From Bin5 sp965208965 (GTDB lineage Bacteria > Chloroflexota > Anaerolineae > Caldilineales > Caldilineaceae): 64,000 nucleotides of DNA. Position 1 is the stretch's first letter; each line of letters starts with the position of its first letter. Shown piece by piece: positions 54,263 to 63,486 of the stretch. A program made the position numbers and the translations under genes. Location: assembly GCA_965208965.1 (NCBI GenBank), contig OZ242384.1:1860001-1924000 (forward strand). Reading direction: 5' to 3'. Under the pieces are notes generated by a model that saw only the letters and a list, made by a program, of their open reading frames with translations, did no database searches and had not been told where the DNA came from.

Positions 54263-54336
54263 ATCCTCTCGCCTCCCATGACAGCCATTTTGCAGAAATT
54301 CCTAATCTCCAACTGATCAGGTCGCCGATACCCTAA
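54247..54336 (+). pseudogene. Remnant of a PIN toxin C-terminus
   Basis: A 29-codon frame, starting GTG inside the end of the upstream gene, reads VGEIIDPLASHDSHFAEIPNLQLI. The DSHFAEIPNLQLI end matches the last strand of many PIN toxins (type 'D-x-H-F-x-x-I-P-x-L-x-L'). The first residues could be the fused N-terminal start, with about 100 codons deleted between. Too short to be certain. Confidence 0.35.
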
Positions 54337-54430
54337 CTACTCCCAACAACACAGGGCGACCTCAGTTCTCTGGTCAGTTTGCGCCCCAGCGAGTTAAGGC
54401 GTATTATTGCGCGGTTAATTAAACAGTTTA

Positions 54431-54443
54431 GTAAACGCGTTAC
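54431..54443. promoter_or_regulatory. LacI-type operator-like site upstream of rph
   Basis: GTAAACGCGTTAC is nearly a palindrome with a central CG, the usual form of LacI-family operators. It stands 42 nt before the RNase PH start in an AT-rich patch (GGTTAATTAAACAGTTTAGT). A LacI-type regulator is encoded 830 nt downstream, but no direct link is shown. Confidence 0.3.
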
Positions 54444-54484
54444 CGGCAGGGACGGGAATCGCGTGAAAGGAGCGCTGCTTAGGC

Positions 54485-55210
54485 GTGGCTATGCAGAAGC
54501 GGGCGGAGAATGAGTTGCGCCCGGTCCGGTTTGAACTTGATTACATTCTGCACCCGGAAGGCTCGGTGCTGATCAGCATGGGGAATACGAAGGTGCTGTG
54601 CAACGCGACGGTGGAGGAGCGTTTGCCGCGCTGGCTGTTCCGGTCTTCGCACCGGCACGGGTGGGTGACGGCCGAGTATGCGATGCTGCCGCGCAGTACG
54701 CACCAGCGGGTTGACCGGGAGACGATGCGGCCAAAGGGGCGGACGCAGGAGATCACGCGGTTGATTGGCCGCAGTCTGCGGGCAGCGGTCGACCTGGACA
54801 GACTGGGCGAACGCCAAATCATCGTGGATTGCGATGTAATCCAGGCCGACGGGGGCACGCGCACAGCGGCGATTACCGGCGGCTACGTGGCGCTGGCGCT
54901 GGCGGTCAAGCGGCTGGAGCGCAAGAAGCGGGCCAAGCCGGGTACGCTGATCCGGCAGGTGGCGGCGGTGAGTGTGGGCATTCTGAACGGCAAGGCGTTT
55001 CTGGACCTGGACTACCAGATGGACCAGAACGCGGATGTCGACTTTAACGTGGTGATGACGGACGGCGGCGAGTTCGTGGAAGCGCAGGGCACGGCTGAGG
55101 GGGAACCGTTCAGCAAAGGCGCGCTCAACGCGATGATGCTGCTGGCTGAGATGGGCATAGAGGAGCTGCTCCGCCTGCAGAGGAGGGCGCTGGCGGAGGC
55201 GGGATACTAG
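54485..55210 (+). CDS. rph: Ribonuclease PH
   Basis: This phosphorolytic exoribonuclease trims tRNA 3' ends. The protein has all family motifs: RPVRFELDYILHPEGSVLISMGNTKVLCNATVEERLPRWL, GWVTAEYAMLPRSTHQRVDRE, RTQEITRLIGRSLRAAVDLDRLGERQIIVDCDVIQADGGTRTAAITGGYVAL and the acidic DLDYQMDQNADVDFNVVMTDGGEFVEAQGTAEG. At 241 residues it has the usual length. The start may be the GTG at 54485 (12 nt behind AAAGGAG) or the ATG at 54491. Its stop is followed by a GTCAGT-type repeat. Confidence 0.93.
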   Translation: MAMQKRAENELRPVRFELDYILHPEGSVLISMGNTKVLCNATVEERLPRWLFRSSHRHGWVTAEYAMLPRSTHQRVDRETMRPKGRTQEITRLIGRSLRAAVDLDRLGERQIIVDCDVIQADGGTRTAAITGGYVALALAVKRLERKKRAKPGTLIRQVAAVSVGILNGKAFLDLDYQMDQNADVDFNVVMTDGGEFVEAQGTAEGEPFSKGALNAMMLLAEMGIEELLRLQRRALAEAGY

Positions 55211-55276
55211 CTGCGGTGGTCAGTAGTTAGTGGTTGGTAACAGCGTGGACGGAATTCAAGACAGGGGAAGCGGGTA

Positions 55277-56341
55277 TTGAGCAGGAAGAGGAAGCGTGTG
55301 ACGTTGCGCGATGTGGCGCGCCATGCGGGCGTATCGCCGACTGCGGTTTCGTTCGCATACAATGCGCCCCATCAGTTGAGCCACGCTACGCGGGAACACA
55401 TCCTCGACACGGCGGAGTCTCTGGGCTACCAGCCCCATCCTGTGGCGCGCACGCTGGCGACGGGCCGCACTAACGCGATCGGGCTTCTGGTGCCGACCAG
55501 CCTGAACTGGATGCTGCATGATCCGCTGTTCACGCACTTTCTTGGTGAGGTCGGCGCGGCTTGTGACAGGGAGGAGAAGCGTATTCTGCTGGCGTCGATG
55601 CACGAGTCATGGCGCCACAACCCGCGCCAAAGCGGCGAGGACGCGGCGCCGATTACGTGGCTGGCCTCGATTGCAGCGGACGGCTTTCTGATGTTCAGCA
55701 TCAATCGCGCCCACCCGCTGGCCGAAGCGGTGCAACGTTCGCTGCGGCCGATCGTCTTGCTCGACAGCGCCGACGACTTGCAGGCGCCGACCTTCAACAT
55801 CGACGACCGCGGCGGCGCGTATGCGGCGGCGCGGCACTTGCTGGCGAAAGGGCATCGCCAGTTTGCGATCGCCACGATGACGCCGCGCCGCGATGGGGTG
55901 GTGATTCCCTCGATCGAACGCAGAGTGCAGGCGTTTTCGCAGGCGGTTGAGGAGGCCGGATTGCCGCCGTCGGCGGTGCAGATCGTACACGCGCGCGGCG
56001 TGCCTGCGGCCGGTCACCAGTCGTTCCAGAACATATGGAATTTGTGCCGGCGGCCGACGGCCGTCTTTTGTGTGAGCGACGTGCGGGCGCTGGGGATCCT
56101 GAGCGGGGCGCGGCGGGAGGGGATCTCGGTGCCGGACGATCTTGCGGTGGTTGGCTTTGGCGACCTGCCCGACTCAAGCATATCGAGCCCGCAGCTGACG
56201 ACGGTTCACCGGGATATGGACAGCCAGCCGCAACTGGCGATTCGCACGCTTTTTCAGTTGATCAATGAGCAGATCAGTGAGGCTGACATCGAGTCGCCGC
56301 ACATTAGCGCGACGCAGTTGGTGGTTCGGGAGAGCAGTTAG
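55277..56341 (+). CDS. LacI family transcriptional regulator
   Basis: A 354-residue repressor. Residues 8-30 (VTLRDVARHAGVSPTAVSFAYN) are the LacI-type helix-turn-helix, followed by the hinge helix REHILDTAESLGYQPHPVARTLATGRTNAIGLLVPT. The ligand-binding domain contains RPIVLLDSADDL and DLAVVGFGDLPDSSISSPQLTTVHRDMD, typical of sugar-responsive members. The start is a TTG at 55277 behind GGGAAGCGGG. The regulated operon is not adjacent; the nearest sugar operon in the window is at 47302, and no matching operator was found there. Confidence 0.88.
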   Translation: MSRKRKRVTLRDVARHAGVSPTAVSFAYNAPHQLSHATREHILDTAESLGYQPHPVARTLATGRTNAIGLLVPTSLNWMLHDPLFTHFLGEVGAACDREEKRILLASMHESWRHNPRQSGEDAAPITWLASIAADGFLMFSINRAHPLAEAVQRSLRPIVLLDSADDLQAPTFNIDDRGGAYAAARHLLAKGHRQFAIATMTPRRDGVVIPSIERRVQAFSQAVEEAGLPPSAVQIVHARGVPAAGHQSFQNIWNLCRRPTAVFCVSDVRALGILSGARREGISVPDDLAVVGFGDLPDSSISSPQLTTVHRDMDSQPQLAIRTLFQLINEQISEADIESPHISATQLVVRESS

Positions 56342-56559
56342 ACTTCAGTTGTTAGTTTTTAGTGACCCCCTCGTTTAGACGTATCGTTCTCCTCGTTTCT
56401 GAAACCGGTTACCCCAGAAGTTTTTCCCGCTGTGTCGACGCGGACGCGGGTCGTCGAACTGATGGCGCTGTAGGAGGGAGACCGCCCAGAAGTCGAGGGA
56501 AGAGTGAAGACGAGCGAGAGAGACCTTGGTTCGCAACGCTTGGGGCGGGGGTGGACGGT

Positions 56560-57861
56560 TCAGAGGCTGACGGATGCGGGGCGGCCGTCGCCGTTGCCGG
56601 GGCGGCCGAGGACGGCGCCGATGTCGTCGCCGCGCTGCACCTGGTAGGTCGGGATGTTGGAGAGGGCGAGTTCGTGGGACAGTTCCTGGTAGGACGCCTG
56701 GCCGCCGAAGGTTGAGCCGTCGACGACGACGGCGACGCTGTGGACGCCGCGGCGGCGGATTTCGCGCAGGGCACGCACCCATTCGGGGTCGGGGTCTGCG
56801 GTGATGGCCAGGATCATGTCGTTGCGATTGAGCCGAACGCCCTCTGTCACCAGGAGCTGGTCGAAGGGCATGCTGCCCTCTGCCGAGACGACTGCGAGGG
56901 CTTCCAGCATTTTGCGCATCTGGCGCTCGCCGCGATCGATCTGTAAGAGGTAGCGCTGGCTGCCGTGCCAGATGAGGCCGACGGCCCGGTTGCGGAGCAG
57001 GAAGTAGCGGGCGATGCTGGCGGCGGCGGTCACGGCGTACTCGAGGGTGCTGGGGGCCAGTTCGAGGGCTTCGTTTCGTTTGCGCCCGCTGAGGCCGAAG
57101 ACGCCGGCCTCCGGGGGGGCCAGCCTCCAGGGCAGGCTGTGCGCGGTGCGGCTGTGGAGGTCGAGAAAGAGCCAGATATCGGCCGACGGGTCGAGCTCAA
57201 ACTCTCTGGTCATGAGCCGGCCGGTGCGGGCGGTGGTCAGCCAGTGGATGCGGTTGAAGCTGTCGCCGGGCGCGTATTCGCGGATGCCGGAGACGTTGGT
57301 GGTGATGTATTGGGCGCGGCGGCTGAGGGCTTCGCCGCCGGCGAGGTCGGCGGCGGGGGGCTGAAAGGCGGAGAGGGTGACGGTTGCGGGATAGACGATG
57401 AGGTCGCTGGTCTGGTTCAGCGTCTGGTTGATGGAGAAGAGGCCCAAGGGGTCGCCGCTGAGGAGACGCATTGGGCCCAGGCGGTAGTAGCCGCGCTGCT
57501 GGCAGTAGGTACGCACCTGCCAGCGATGGCGGGCGCGGCCCTGAAGGTGGCTGACGACGCGGCTGGCGCCGTGGAAGGGCACGGTGGAGAAGTCTCGCAC
57601 TTCGAGCCAGAGTTTGGGAAGCCGTCCCTGATTGCGCACTTCGAAGCTTTCTTCAAAATGCTGGCCGACCTGGCTGCGGCGAGCGCGGGTATGGCGATTG
57701 ATATGGATGGCGCGCGTGCTGGTCCAGGACCAGAAATAGCTGAGCGCGAGGATGCCGCTTATGAGGTAGGCGAGGTTGAAGGCGAGTGGGCGCCCACTGT
57801 TGAGCGCGAAGCCCCATGAGACGACGAGAGCGGCGAGCAGGAAGATGAGGCGTGAAGACAT
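56560..57861 (-). CDS. DUF58 domain protein
   Basis: A 433-residue protein with two N-terminal membrane helices (residues 3-45), then a beta-rich middle, and the DUF58 hallmark SGIREYAPGDSFNRIHWLTTARTGRLMTREFELDPSADIWLFLDLHS, which marks a vWA-like fold, near residues 185-240. The C-terminus (AITADPDPEWVRALREIRRRGVHSVAVVVDGS) continues the vWA-like fold. DUF58 proteins pair with MoxR ATPases in envelope-associated complexes of unknown client. The MoxR gene lies 66 nt upstream on the same strand, confirming the usual unit. Confidence 0.85.
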   Translation of the reverse strand: MSSRLIFLLAALVVSWGFALNSGRPLAFNLAYLISGILALSYFWSWTSTRAIHINRHTRARRSQVGQHFEESFEVRNQGRLPKLWLEVRDFSTVPFHGASRVVSHLQGRARHRWQVRTYCQQRGYYRLGPMRLLSGDPLGLFSINQTLNQTSDLIVYPATVTLSAFQPPAADLAGGEALSRRAQYITTNVSGIREYAPGDSFNRIHWLTTARTGRLMTREFELDPSADIWLFLDLHSRTAHSLPWRLAPPEAGVFGLSGRKRNEALELAPSTLEYAVTAAASIARYFLLRNRAVGLIWHGSQRYLLQIDRGERQMRKMLEALAVVSAEGSMPFDQLLVTEGVRLNRNDMILAITADPDPEWVRALREIRRRGVHSVAVVVDGSTFGGQASYQELSHELALSNIPTYQVQRGDDIGAVLGRPGNGDGRPASVSL

Positions 57862-57927
57862 AGGCGAGGAGTGAGGGGTGAGGAGAGAGTGGCTCTCTGA
57901 AGCCTATCTCCTTTCCCTCTCTGATGT

Positions 57928-58881
57928 TCAGCCGGCTCTTACGCGGCTGCCTGGAACGGGTGTATGCGCGAGCGCGTCCTCGATAACTTGGGCGGCGTCT
58001 ACGTTCTTGATGCGGGCGGAGGGGCTGACGATGAGCCTGTGGGCCAGCGTCGCTTCGGCCAGGAGTTTGACATCGTCGGGCAGCACATATTCGCGTCCGT
58101 CGATTGCGGCCCAGGCGCGGGCGGCGCGGAAGAGGGCCAGACTGCCGCGAGGGCTGGCGCCGAGGTAGACGTCGGGATGATCGCGAGTTGTGGAGACAAG
58201 GTCGACGATATATTCCTTGACGCTGTCGTCGACATACATGTCGCGCACGGCCTCCTGGGCCTCTGAGAGTTCTTCGACGGAGACGGTTCTCTCAAGATCC
58301 TCGATGGGATGGGTCAGGGCCTGCAGGCCGAGGATGTTGACCTCGTGCGCCTTCAGTGGGTACCCCAGTCTGATGCGCATCAGGAAGCGGTCTACCTGGG
58401 CTTCGGGCAGGGGAAAGGTGCCTTCGTATTCGATGGGATTCTGGGTGGCGAGCACGAGAAACGGCCGCGACATATCATAGGTGGTGCCGTCGACGGTGAC
58501 CTGGCGCTCCTCCATCGCTTCGAGAAGGGCGGACTGTGTTTTGGGCGTGGCGCGGTTGATCTCGTCGGAGAGAACGATCTGGGCCATGATCGGGCCGGGC
58601 CGGAATTCGAATTCGAGCGTCTTCTGATTGAAGACGCTGACACCGGTGACATCGCTGGGCAGCATATCGGGCGTAAACTGAATGCGGCGGTAGGAGCTGC
58701 CAACGGTACGGGCAATTGCCCGGGCCAGCATTGTCTTGCCGACGCCGGGGACATCTTCGATGAGGAGGTGGCCCTCGCATAGCAAAGCCACCACGGTCAT
58801 GCGGACTTCGCGGTCCTTGCCGATGATGACCTTCTCGACATTGGCGATAATGCGATTGGCAACGGCTTGCACTTCTTGCAT
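57928..58881 (-). CDS. MoxR-type AAA+ ATPase
   Basis: A 317-residue AAA+ protein: Walker A LIEDVPGVGKTMLARAIA, the MoxR signature FTPDMLPSDVTGV, Walker B QIVLSDEINRATPKTQSALLEAMEERQVTVDG, sensor-1 LVLATQNPIEYEGTFPLPEAQVDRFLMR and the sensor-2 region LGASPRGSLALFRAARAWAAIDGREYVLPDDV. MoxR proteins act as chaperone-like ATPases that load metals or mature partner proteins; they are usually followed by DUF58 and vWA genes, as here. The start is the ATG at 58881. The last residues (HTPVPGSRVRAG) are variable. Confidence 0.93.
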   Translation of the reverse strand: MQEVQAVANRIIANVEKVIIGKDREVRMTVVALLCEGHLLIEDVPGVGKTMLARAIARTVGSSYRRIQFTPDMLPSDVTGVSVFNQKTLEFEFRPGPIMAQIVLSDEINRATPKTQSALLEAMEERQVTVDGTTYDMSRPFLVLATQNPIEYEGTFPLPEAQVDRFLMRIRLGYPLKAHEVNILGLQALTHPIEDLERTVSVEELSEAQEAVRDMYVDDSVKEYIVDLVSTTRDHPDVYLGASPRGSLALFRAARAWAAIDGREYVLPDDVKLLAEATLAHRLIVSPSARIKNVDAAQVIEDALAHTPVPGSRVRAG

Positions 58882-59276
58882 GGGGTTTCCTCTTGACAGT
58901 TGTTCATGGCGAGAGGTTCGCGGTGAAAAGGATTCTTGCCACTGCGAAGGCGCCCTCTTGGTAATGCAGGTTCTCTACGCGACGCAAGGCGGGCTGATTA
59001 CTCGATTATGACGCATCCTACGCGCAAAGCGTGTACGCCAGGCTCCAAAGTCGTCGGTTTTGGGGACGTATTATGCAGTTAACACGGGATTTGGTTGAAA
59101 GATGATGCATCCGCATTGCCGGACCGGACAGATCACGTGCACAGTTTACAGTACGTAAGGTCAGAAAGACAATCCAACGGCAGGCGCAAACGCCGGCTGG
59201 TTTGTCGGCGGCGGCTGGATGTCGAATGTCCCCGACTGCTAGTCACGCGTGGTGAACGGCTGTATAATGACCGCTT
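58882..59276. other. Divergent spacer between MoxR and the 933-residue gene
   Basis: About 395 nt with no gene on either strand. It must hold the MoxR promoter on the minus strand, which I could not place. On the plus strand the only clear signal is the -10 element at 59263. Confidence 0.35.
59263..59268 (+). promoter_or_regulatory. -10 element implying a leaderless message
   Basis: TATAAT at 59263-59268 ends 8 nt before the ATG at 59277. Transcription normally starts 6-8 nt past a -10 element, so the message would begin at or within a base or two of the start codon. A TAGTCA at 59240-59245 with a 17-nt spacer is a weak -35. There is no Shine-Dalgarno sequence. Confidence 0.5.
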
Positions 59277-62078
59277 ATGGAGTTGCACGAATATCCCCGC
59301 CCTGCAGATGATACAGGTATCGGCGTCCACTGGTGCGCCGGTGTGAGCGCGGCGACGCTTGAGATGGTAGAGGCGTTCTGGCTGCGGGAACTGATCGAAT
59401 TGGGCGTGAAATGGGTGAAGATTGCGGACCAGCGCGGCGCGCTGCAGTTGTCGAAGGCGCTGCTGGCTGCCCAGATCATGCCGATCGTTCAGATCGTTCG
59501 GGAGACGGTGGGACCGGGCCCGCTCTCTGACGAGGAACTGGCGGAAGTGGAGAGGCTGGTCGAGGCCGGTGTGCGCTACTTTGAGCTCGACAGCGAACCG
59601 GACGGGGCGGCTTTCTGGGGGCGCGCGAGGCTGCCGGAGGATGCGCTTGCGGTGACGGCGCGGACGGCGGCGGCAAATATGGAAGCGGTTCTGGAGCGGG
59701 GCGGCCTGCCGGCGATCCCGGCACTTACGCCGGATGGAGACTGGCAGCTGGTTGAGGAGATCGCACGGGCCGGAGGTGAAGCGCTGTTCGACCAGCCGAT
59801 CTGGCTGGCGATCCACAACTATTCGAGCAACCGTCCGCCGCACTATCCCGATGACGCGGTGCACAGTGAAGGCGCGCCGCTTGGGCGCGAGTTTTACAGC
59901 GCCCTGGCCTCTGAGGCGTGGCAGGGGCGGCCGCTGGCAGAGATCAGCGACATGCGCCGCGAGCGGGAGGACGGTGCGGACCAGCCTGCTGATAGTGATG
60001 ACGACGCTTCAGATAACGACGCCCCCGTTGACTGGAGGGCGAAGCTTGAGGCCGTGCTGGCGCAACCGCGCGAGGGCGAGCCGCAACCACAGCTGCAGTC
60101 GGAGCGCGTGCGCTGGCGGGCGTTTGAACGGCTGAACGACGAGGTAGTGCAGTTGATTGGCCGCAGTCTGCCGATCCTCTCGACAGCAAACGGTTATTTG
60201 ATCAATGAAAACGGGGATCCGCGCTACCCTGCGACGACGCAGACGCTGCATACGACGCAGACGCTGGAGATCTGCCGGGCGATGATGGGAACGGGCCGCC
60301 GCACGCCGCCGGCGCCGGACTACTACTTCTGCACAGCCTTCTGGTTGCTGGCTCACGGTGCGCTGGAGGGCGAGGGCTCGGTGGACGAGCGGTGCGCGTG
60401 GTATAGCCCGCTCCATCTGGCGCAGGGGCGAGGAGAGAGGGAGGAGAGAGCAACGCTTTCGCTGCCGGCGGGTCGGGTCCCCGTTGCCGAGACGTTTGGC
60501 TGGTCGACGCTCCCGATCGTTCCCCTGCTCAAGACGGAGCCCAAACGGCCAAGGGCGCGGGAAGGGCGAGAAAAAGAGGCGCGTCAGGCCCCGGTCACCG
60601 GTTCGGGCTACGGATTCCTGCCAACCGGGAGTGGTGTATTGAGCGGCAAGGTACGAGGCGGGGCAGGCGCGCAGGTCCGGCTTACGCACAGTGACGGGTT
60701 CGCTTATGAAACGATCGCCAGAACGAGCGGCGTCTACCGTTTTGTGGATTTGCCAGCGGGCCGTTACAGCCTGGAGGTGACCGACCCGGCGGGCAGCCGT
60801 GTCGACGCGCTGGATTTTGGGCCGGCCCAGGAGTTGGTCTGTGACCTGACGGCTTACGGATGGGGTTTTGAGATCGAACAGCGGACTGTGCTTGATGACG
60901 GCATGTTGATCTGCGACGTGGAATATCTGCCGAATCCGGCAGATGCGGAGAGCGGATCGGATGAAGGGGGCCGGCGGACGCGTCCGCCGGCGCTGCGAAT
61001 CAGCGACAGCGAACAGAAGAGCTGGGTCGTGCCGCTGGCGCGTAGCAGCCAGACGCAGACAGCCCAGTGCGAGACGGGGCCGCTGGCGGCCGGCAGTTAC
61101 CAGCTGGAGGTACTGGGTCTGCCGGACAGCGGTCCAACGCCGCTGAAGCGCGAGGTCTTGATTGAGGAGGGAATGGAGACCCATGTGCTGTTCGCCTACT
61201 CTTATGATGAAAAGAGGGCCGCTGCGCGGGCGTCGGAGATCAGCGGCAGCGTGGAAGGCGGAAAGGGATGCACTGTGCGGCTGCGGGCTGAGGAGCCCGG
61301 AGGGGGGCCGAGCGAGCGGCTGGCGGAAGTGGACGAGGACGGCGGCTATCTCTTCAGCGGCCTCGCGGCCGGAAGATACTATGTGGATGTGAAGCAGAGG
61401 CGGCTGCTCAACTGGCCGCGCCCGCTTGTTTTGGATGGGCGCAACAGGCCCCGCTGCGATCTCATCCTGCTGCGGGAAGAGACACTATCGGCGCTGCCGG
61501 AGCCCGCGGTGCTGGAGGGCCGGCTGCAACCGCAGGACCGGATGCAGCCGGGAATGGCTGGCGCCGCAGCGCGCGCCAGGCAGCCGCTGGGGGGCTCGCG
61601 GCCTTCGCAGCAGGTGGCGCTGGTGGACGCGCAGAGGCAGCGCTACGTAACGCAGGTGGAACCTTCGGGTGAGTTCAGATTCGAGAGCCTGCCGGCCGGC
61701 GACTACGACCTCTACGCTGAAGGTTTCGGGAGTTGGGGAATTCACCTGGACGCGGGTGACCGGCTCAGCATCCAGTTGTGGCAGACGGAGGAGGGATGGC
61801 GCCGGCAGACGCGCATTCAGACGGGGGCTCCTGCACCTGGAATGATCCGGGCGCAGTGGGCGGGACGAACTGATCTGACGATCATCGTGACGGTCGCCGA
61901 CAGCGGCATGGAGGAGCTGGAGGCAAGCGAGGCCGGAAAGGCAGAGCCGTCCTACCGCGCAGAGTTCGGGCCATTTCCGCCGGGCGCATACCTGGTCCAC
62001 TGCCCGGAGCTGGCGCTCAGCGCCGAGGTGGAGCTGGCGGTGGGTGAGGCGGCGGTGGTTACTTTTGTGGATTATTAG
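59277..62078 (+). CDS. Glycosidase-like protein with Cna-B-like repeats
   Basis: A 933-residue protein without signal peptide or membrane segment. The first 340 residues look like a TIM-barrel glycosidase of clan A: GVKWVKIADQRGA, RYFELDSEPDGAAFWG (a candidate acid/base glutamate in the position of the 'NEP' motif), PIWLAIHNYSSNRPP, and a helical cap. An acidic linker (DQPADSDDDASDNDAP) interrupts it near residue 240. The rest holds at least three carboxypeptidase-regulatory/Cna-B-like modules, each ending in G-x-Y-x-F-x-x-L-P-A-G-x-Y (near residues 490, 700 and 810). The substrate is unknown; a lack of export signal is odd for such architecture. Confidence 0.6.
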   Translation: MELHEYPRPADDTGIGVHWCAGVSAATLEMVEAFWLRELIELGVKWVKIADQRGALQLSKALLAAQIMPIVQIVRETVGPGPLSDEELAEVERLVEAGVRYFELDSEPDGAAFWGRARLPEDALAVTARTAAANMEAVLERGGLPAIPALTPDGDWQLVEEIARAGGEALFDQPIWLAIHNYSSNRPPHYPDDAVHSEGAPLGREFYSALASEAWQGRPLAEISDMRREREDGADQPADSDDDASDNDAPVDWRAKLEAVLAQPREGEPQPQLQSERVRWRAFERLNDEVVQLIGRSLPILSTANGYLINENGDPRYPATTQTLHTTQTLEICRAMMGTGRRTPPAPDYYFCTAFWLLAHGALEGEGSVDERCAWYSPLHLAQGRGEREERATLSLPAGRVPVAETFGWSTLPIVPLLKTEPKRPRAREGREKEARQAPVTGSGYGFLPTGSGVLSGKVRGGAGAQVRLTHSDGFAYETIARTSGVYRFVDLPAGRYSLEVTDPAGSRVDALDFGPAQELVCDLTAYGWGFEIEQRTVLDDGMLICDVEYLPNPADAESGSDEGGRRTRPPALRISDSEQKSWVVPLARSSQTQTAQCETGPLAAGSYQLEVLGLPDSGPTPLKREVLIEEGMETHVLFAYSYDEKRAAARASEISGSVEGGKGCTVRLRAEEPGGGPSERLAEVDEDGGYLFSGLAAGRYYVDVKQRRLLNWPRPLVLDGRNRPRCDLILLREETLSALPEPAVLEGRLQPQDRMQPGMAGAAARARQPLGGSRPSQQVALVDAQRQRYVTQVEPSGEFRFESLPAGDYDLYAEGFGSWGIHLDAGDRLSIQLWQTEEGWRRQTRIQTGAPAPGMIRAQWAGRTDLTIIVTVADSGMEELEASEAGKAEPSYRAEFGPFPPGAYLVHCPELALSAEVELAVGEAAVVTFVDY

Positions 62079-62151
62079 TTTGGACCGGCCCATGCAGACG
62101 CATTTGGAGTAGCGTATTACGAACGATAATAGGACCTGTATTGTGGTTCAG

Positions 62152-63486
62152 ATGATCAGGAAAGGATGTGGGAGGTGTGCCGCCCGCATCCTCCTCTTTC
62201 TGTTGCTGCTGGGCTCGGGACTGCTGTATGCGGGCTGCGGCGGGGACAGCGGCGCAGCGCGGGCAGAGGAAGCCACGGTGGCGGTGACGCCGCCGAGGCC
62301 GATTTTGCGCTGGATGGGGCCGGCGTTTGTGCGGCCGGTGGACAGGGAGATCGTTGCGCGCTGCGGCAAGGAGGCCGGCATGGCAATCGAGCTGCTGCCG
62401 GTGCCGGCGAATCCGGTGGACCGGTTGGGGCTCTACCGACAGTTTCTGCCGGCTGAATCGGACGACATCGACCTGATCGACTTCGACGTGGTGTGGTCGG
62501 GGACGCTGGCGCCGCATCTGCTGGACCTGAACCCGCATCTGACGGCGGAGGAGCGGGGCCTGTATTTCCCGGTCTACCTGGAGAACAACAGTGTGGGGGA
62601 GGCGCTGGTCGGCTTGCCCCTGATGGGGGACGTCGGGCTGCTCTACTACCGGACGGACCTGCTGGAGAAGTACGGCTTCGAAGGGCCGCCCGCGACGTGG
62701 AGCGAGCTGGAGGAGATGGCGGCGGCGATCCAGGAGGGGGAGCGGGAGGCGAATGCGGAGTTCTGGGGGTACGTGTGGCAGGGCAATGTGTACGAGGGAC
62801 TGACGGTCAATGCGCTGGAGTGGCAGGCGAGTACGGGCGCCGGCCTGATCGTGGATGCGGACGGGCGGCTGGCTTTGGACGAAGGCGCGGCGCGGGCGCT
62901 TGACAGGGCGGCGGCGTGGGTGGGCGAGATCAGCCCGCCGGGGGTGACGGTCTTCCAGGAGGAGGATGCTCGCTGGCAGTTCCAGAACGGCAATGCGGCC
63001 TTCATGCGCAACTGGCCGTATGCGTATGGGCTGGGCCAGGCGGAGGGCAGCCCAATTCGCGACCGGTTTGGCGTGACGCGTCTGCCCAGGGGGGAGGGCG
63101 CGGAAGGGCGGCATGCGAGCATAGTTGGAGGGCAGCAGCTCGGAGTCAGCCGCTACAGCCGTTACCCGGATGCCGCGGCGGATGCGGCCCGCTGTCTGAC
63201 CGATGCGGCGGCGCAGCGGCGGCGTGCGCTGGCCGACGGCGCCCCGCCGGCGATCGCGGCGTTGTACGAGGACGAAGATGTGCAGGCGCGCATTCCGGCG
63301 GCGGCGCAGATCGCGGAGAGCCTGGCGGAGCACGCGGTGGCGCGGCCGGCCGCGATGACCGGCGGGCATTACACGGAGATTTCGCTCGTCTACTTTATTG
63401 AGGTAAACCGGGTGCTGACGGGCGAGCAGAACGGGGCGAGCGCGGTGGCGCGGATTGGGGAGCAGGTCGCGGCGTGGGTGGAATAG
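62152..63486 (+). CDS. Sugar ABC substrate-binding lipoprotein (family 1)
   Basis: The ATG at 62152 gives the shortest lipoprotein signal (MIRKGCGRCAARILLFLLLLGSGLLYAGC, lipobox LYAGC); a GTG at 62143 is an alternative. The mature protein has the extracellular solute-binding family 1 pattern: IDLIDFDVVWSGTLAPHLLDLN, LPLMGDVGLLYYRTDLLEKYGFEGPPATWSELEEMAAAI, FWGYVWQGNVYEGLTVNALEWQASTGAGL and FQNGNAAFMRNWPYAYGLGQ, like the trehalose/maltose-binding LpqY/ThuE group. No permease follows before the window ends. It lies 73 nt downstream of the glycosidase-like gene and may share its transcript. Confidence 0.87.
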   Translation: MIRKGCGRCAARILLFLLLLGSGLLYAGCGGDSGAARAEEATVAVTPPRPILRWMGPAFVRPVDREIVARCGKEAGMAIELLPVPANPVDRLGLYRQFLPAESDDIDLIDFDVVWSGTLAPHLLDLNPHLTAEERGLYFPVYLENNSVGEALVGLPLMGDVGLLYYRTDLLEKYGFEGPPATWSELEEMAAAIQEGEREANAEFWGYVWQGNVYEGLTVNALEWQASTGAGLIVDADGRLALDEGAARALDRAAAWVGEISPPGVTVFQEEDARWQFQNGNAAFMRNWPYAYGLGQAEGSPIRDRFGVTRLPRGEGAEGRHASIVGGQQLGVSRYSRYPDAAADAARCLTDAAAQRRRALADGAPPAIAALYEDEDVQARIPAAAQIAESLAEHAVARPAAMTGGHYTEISLVYFIEVNRVLTGEQNGASAVARIGEQVAAWVE

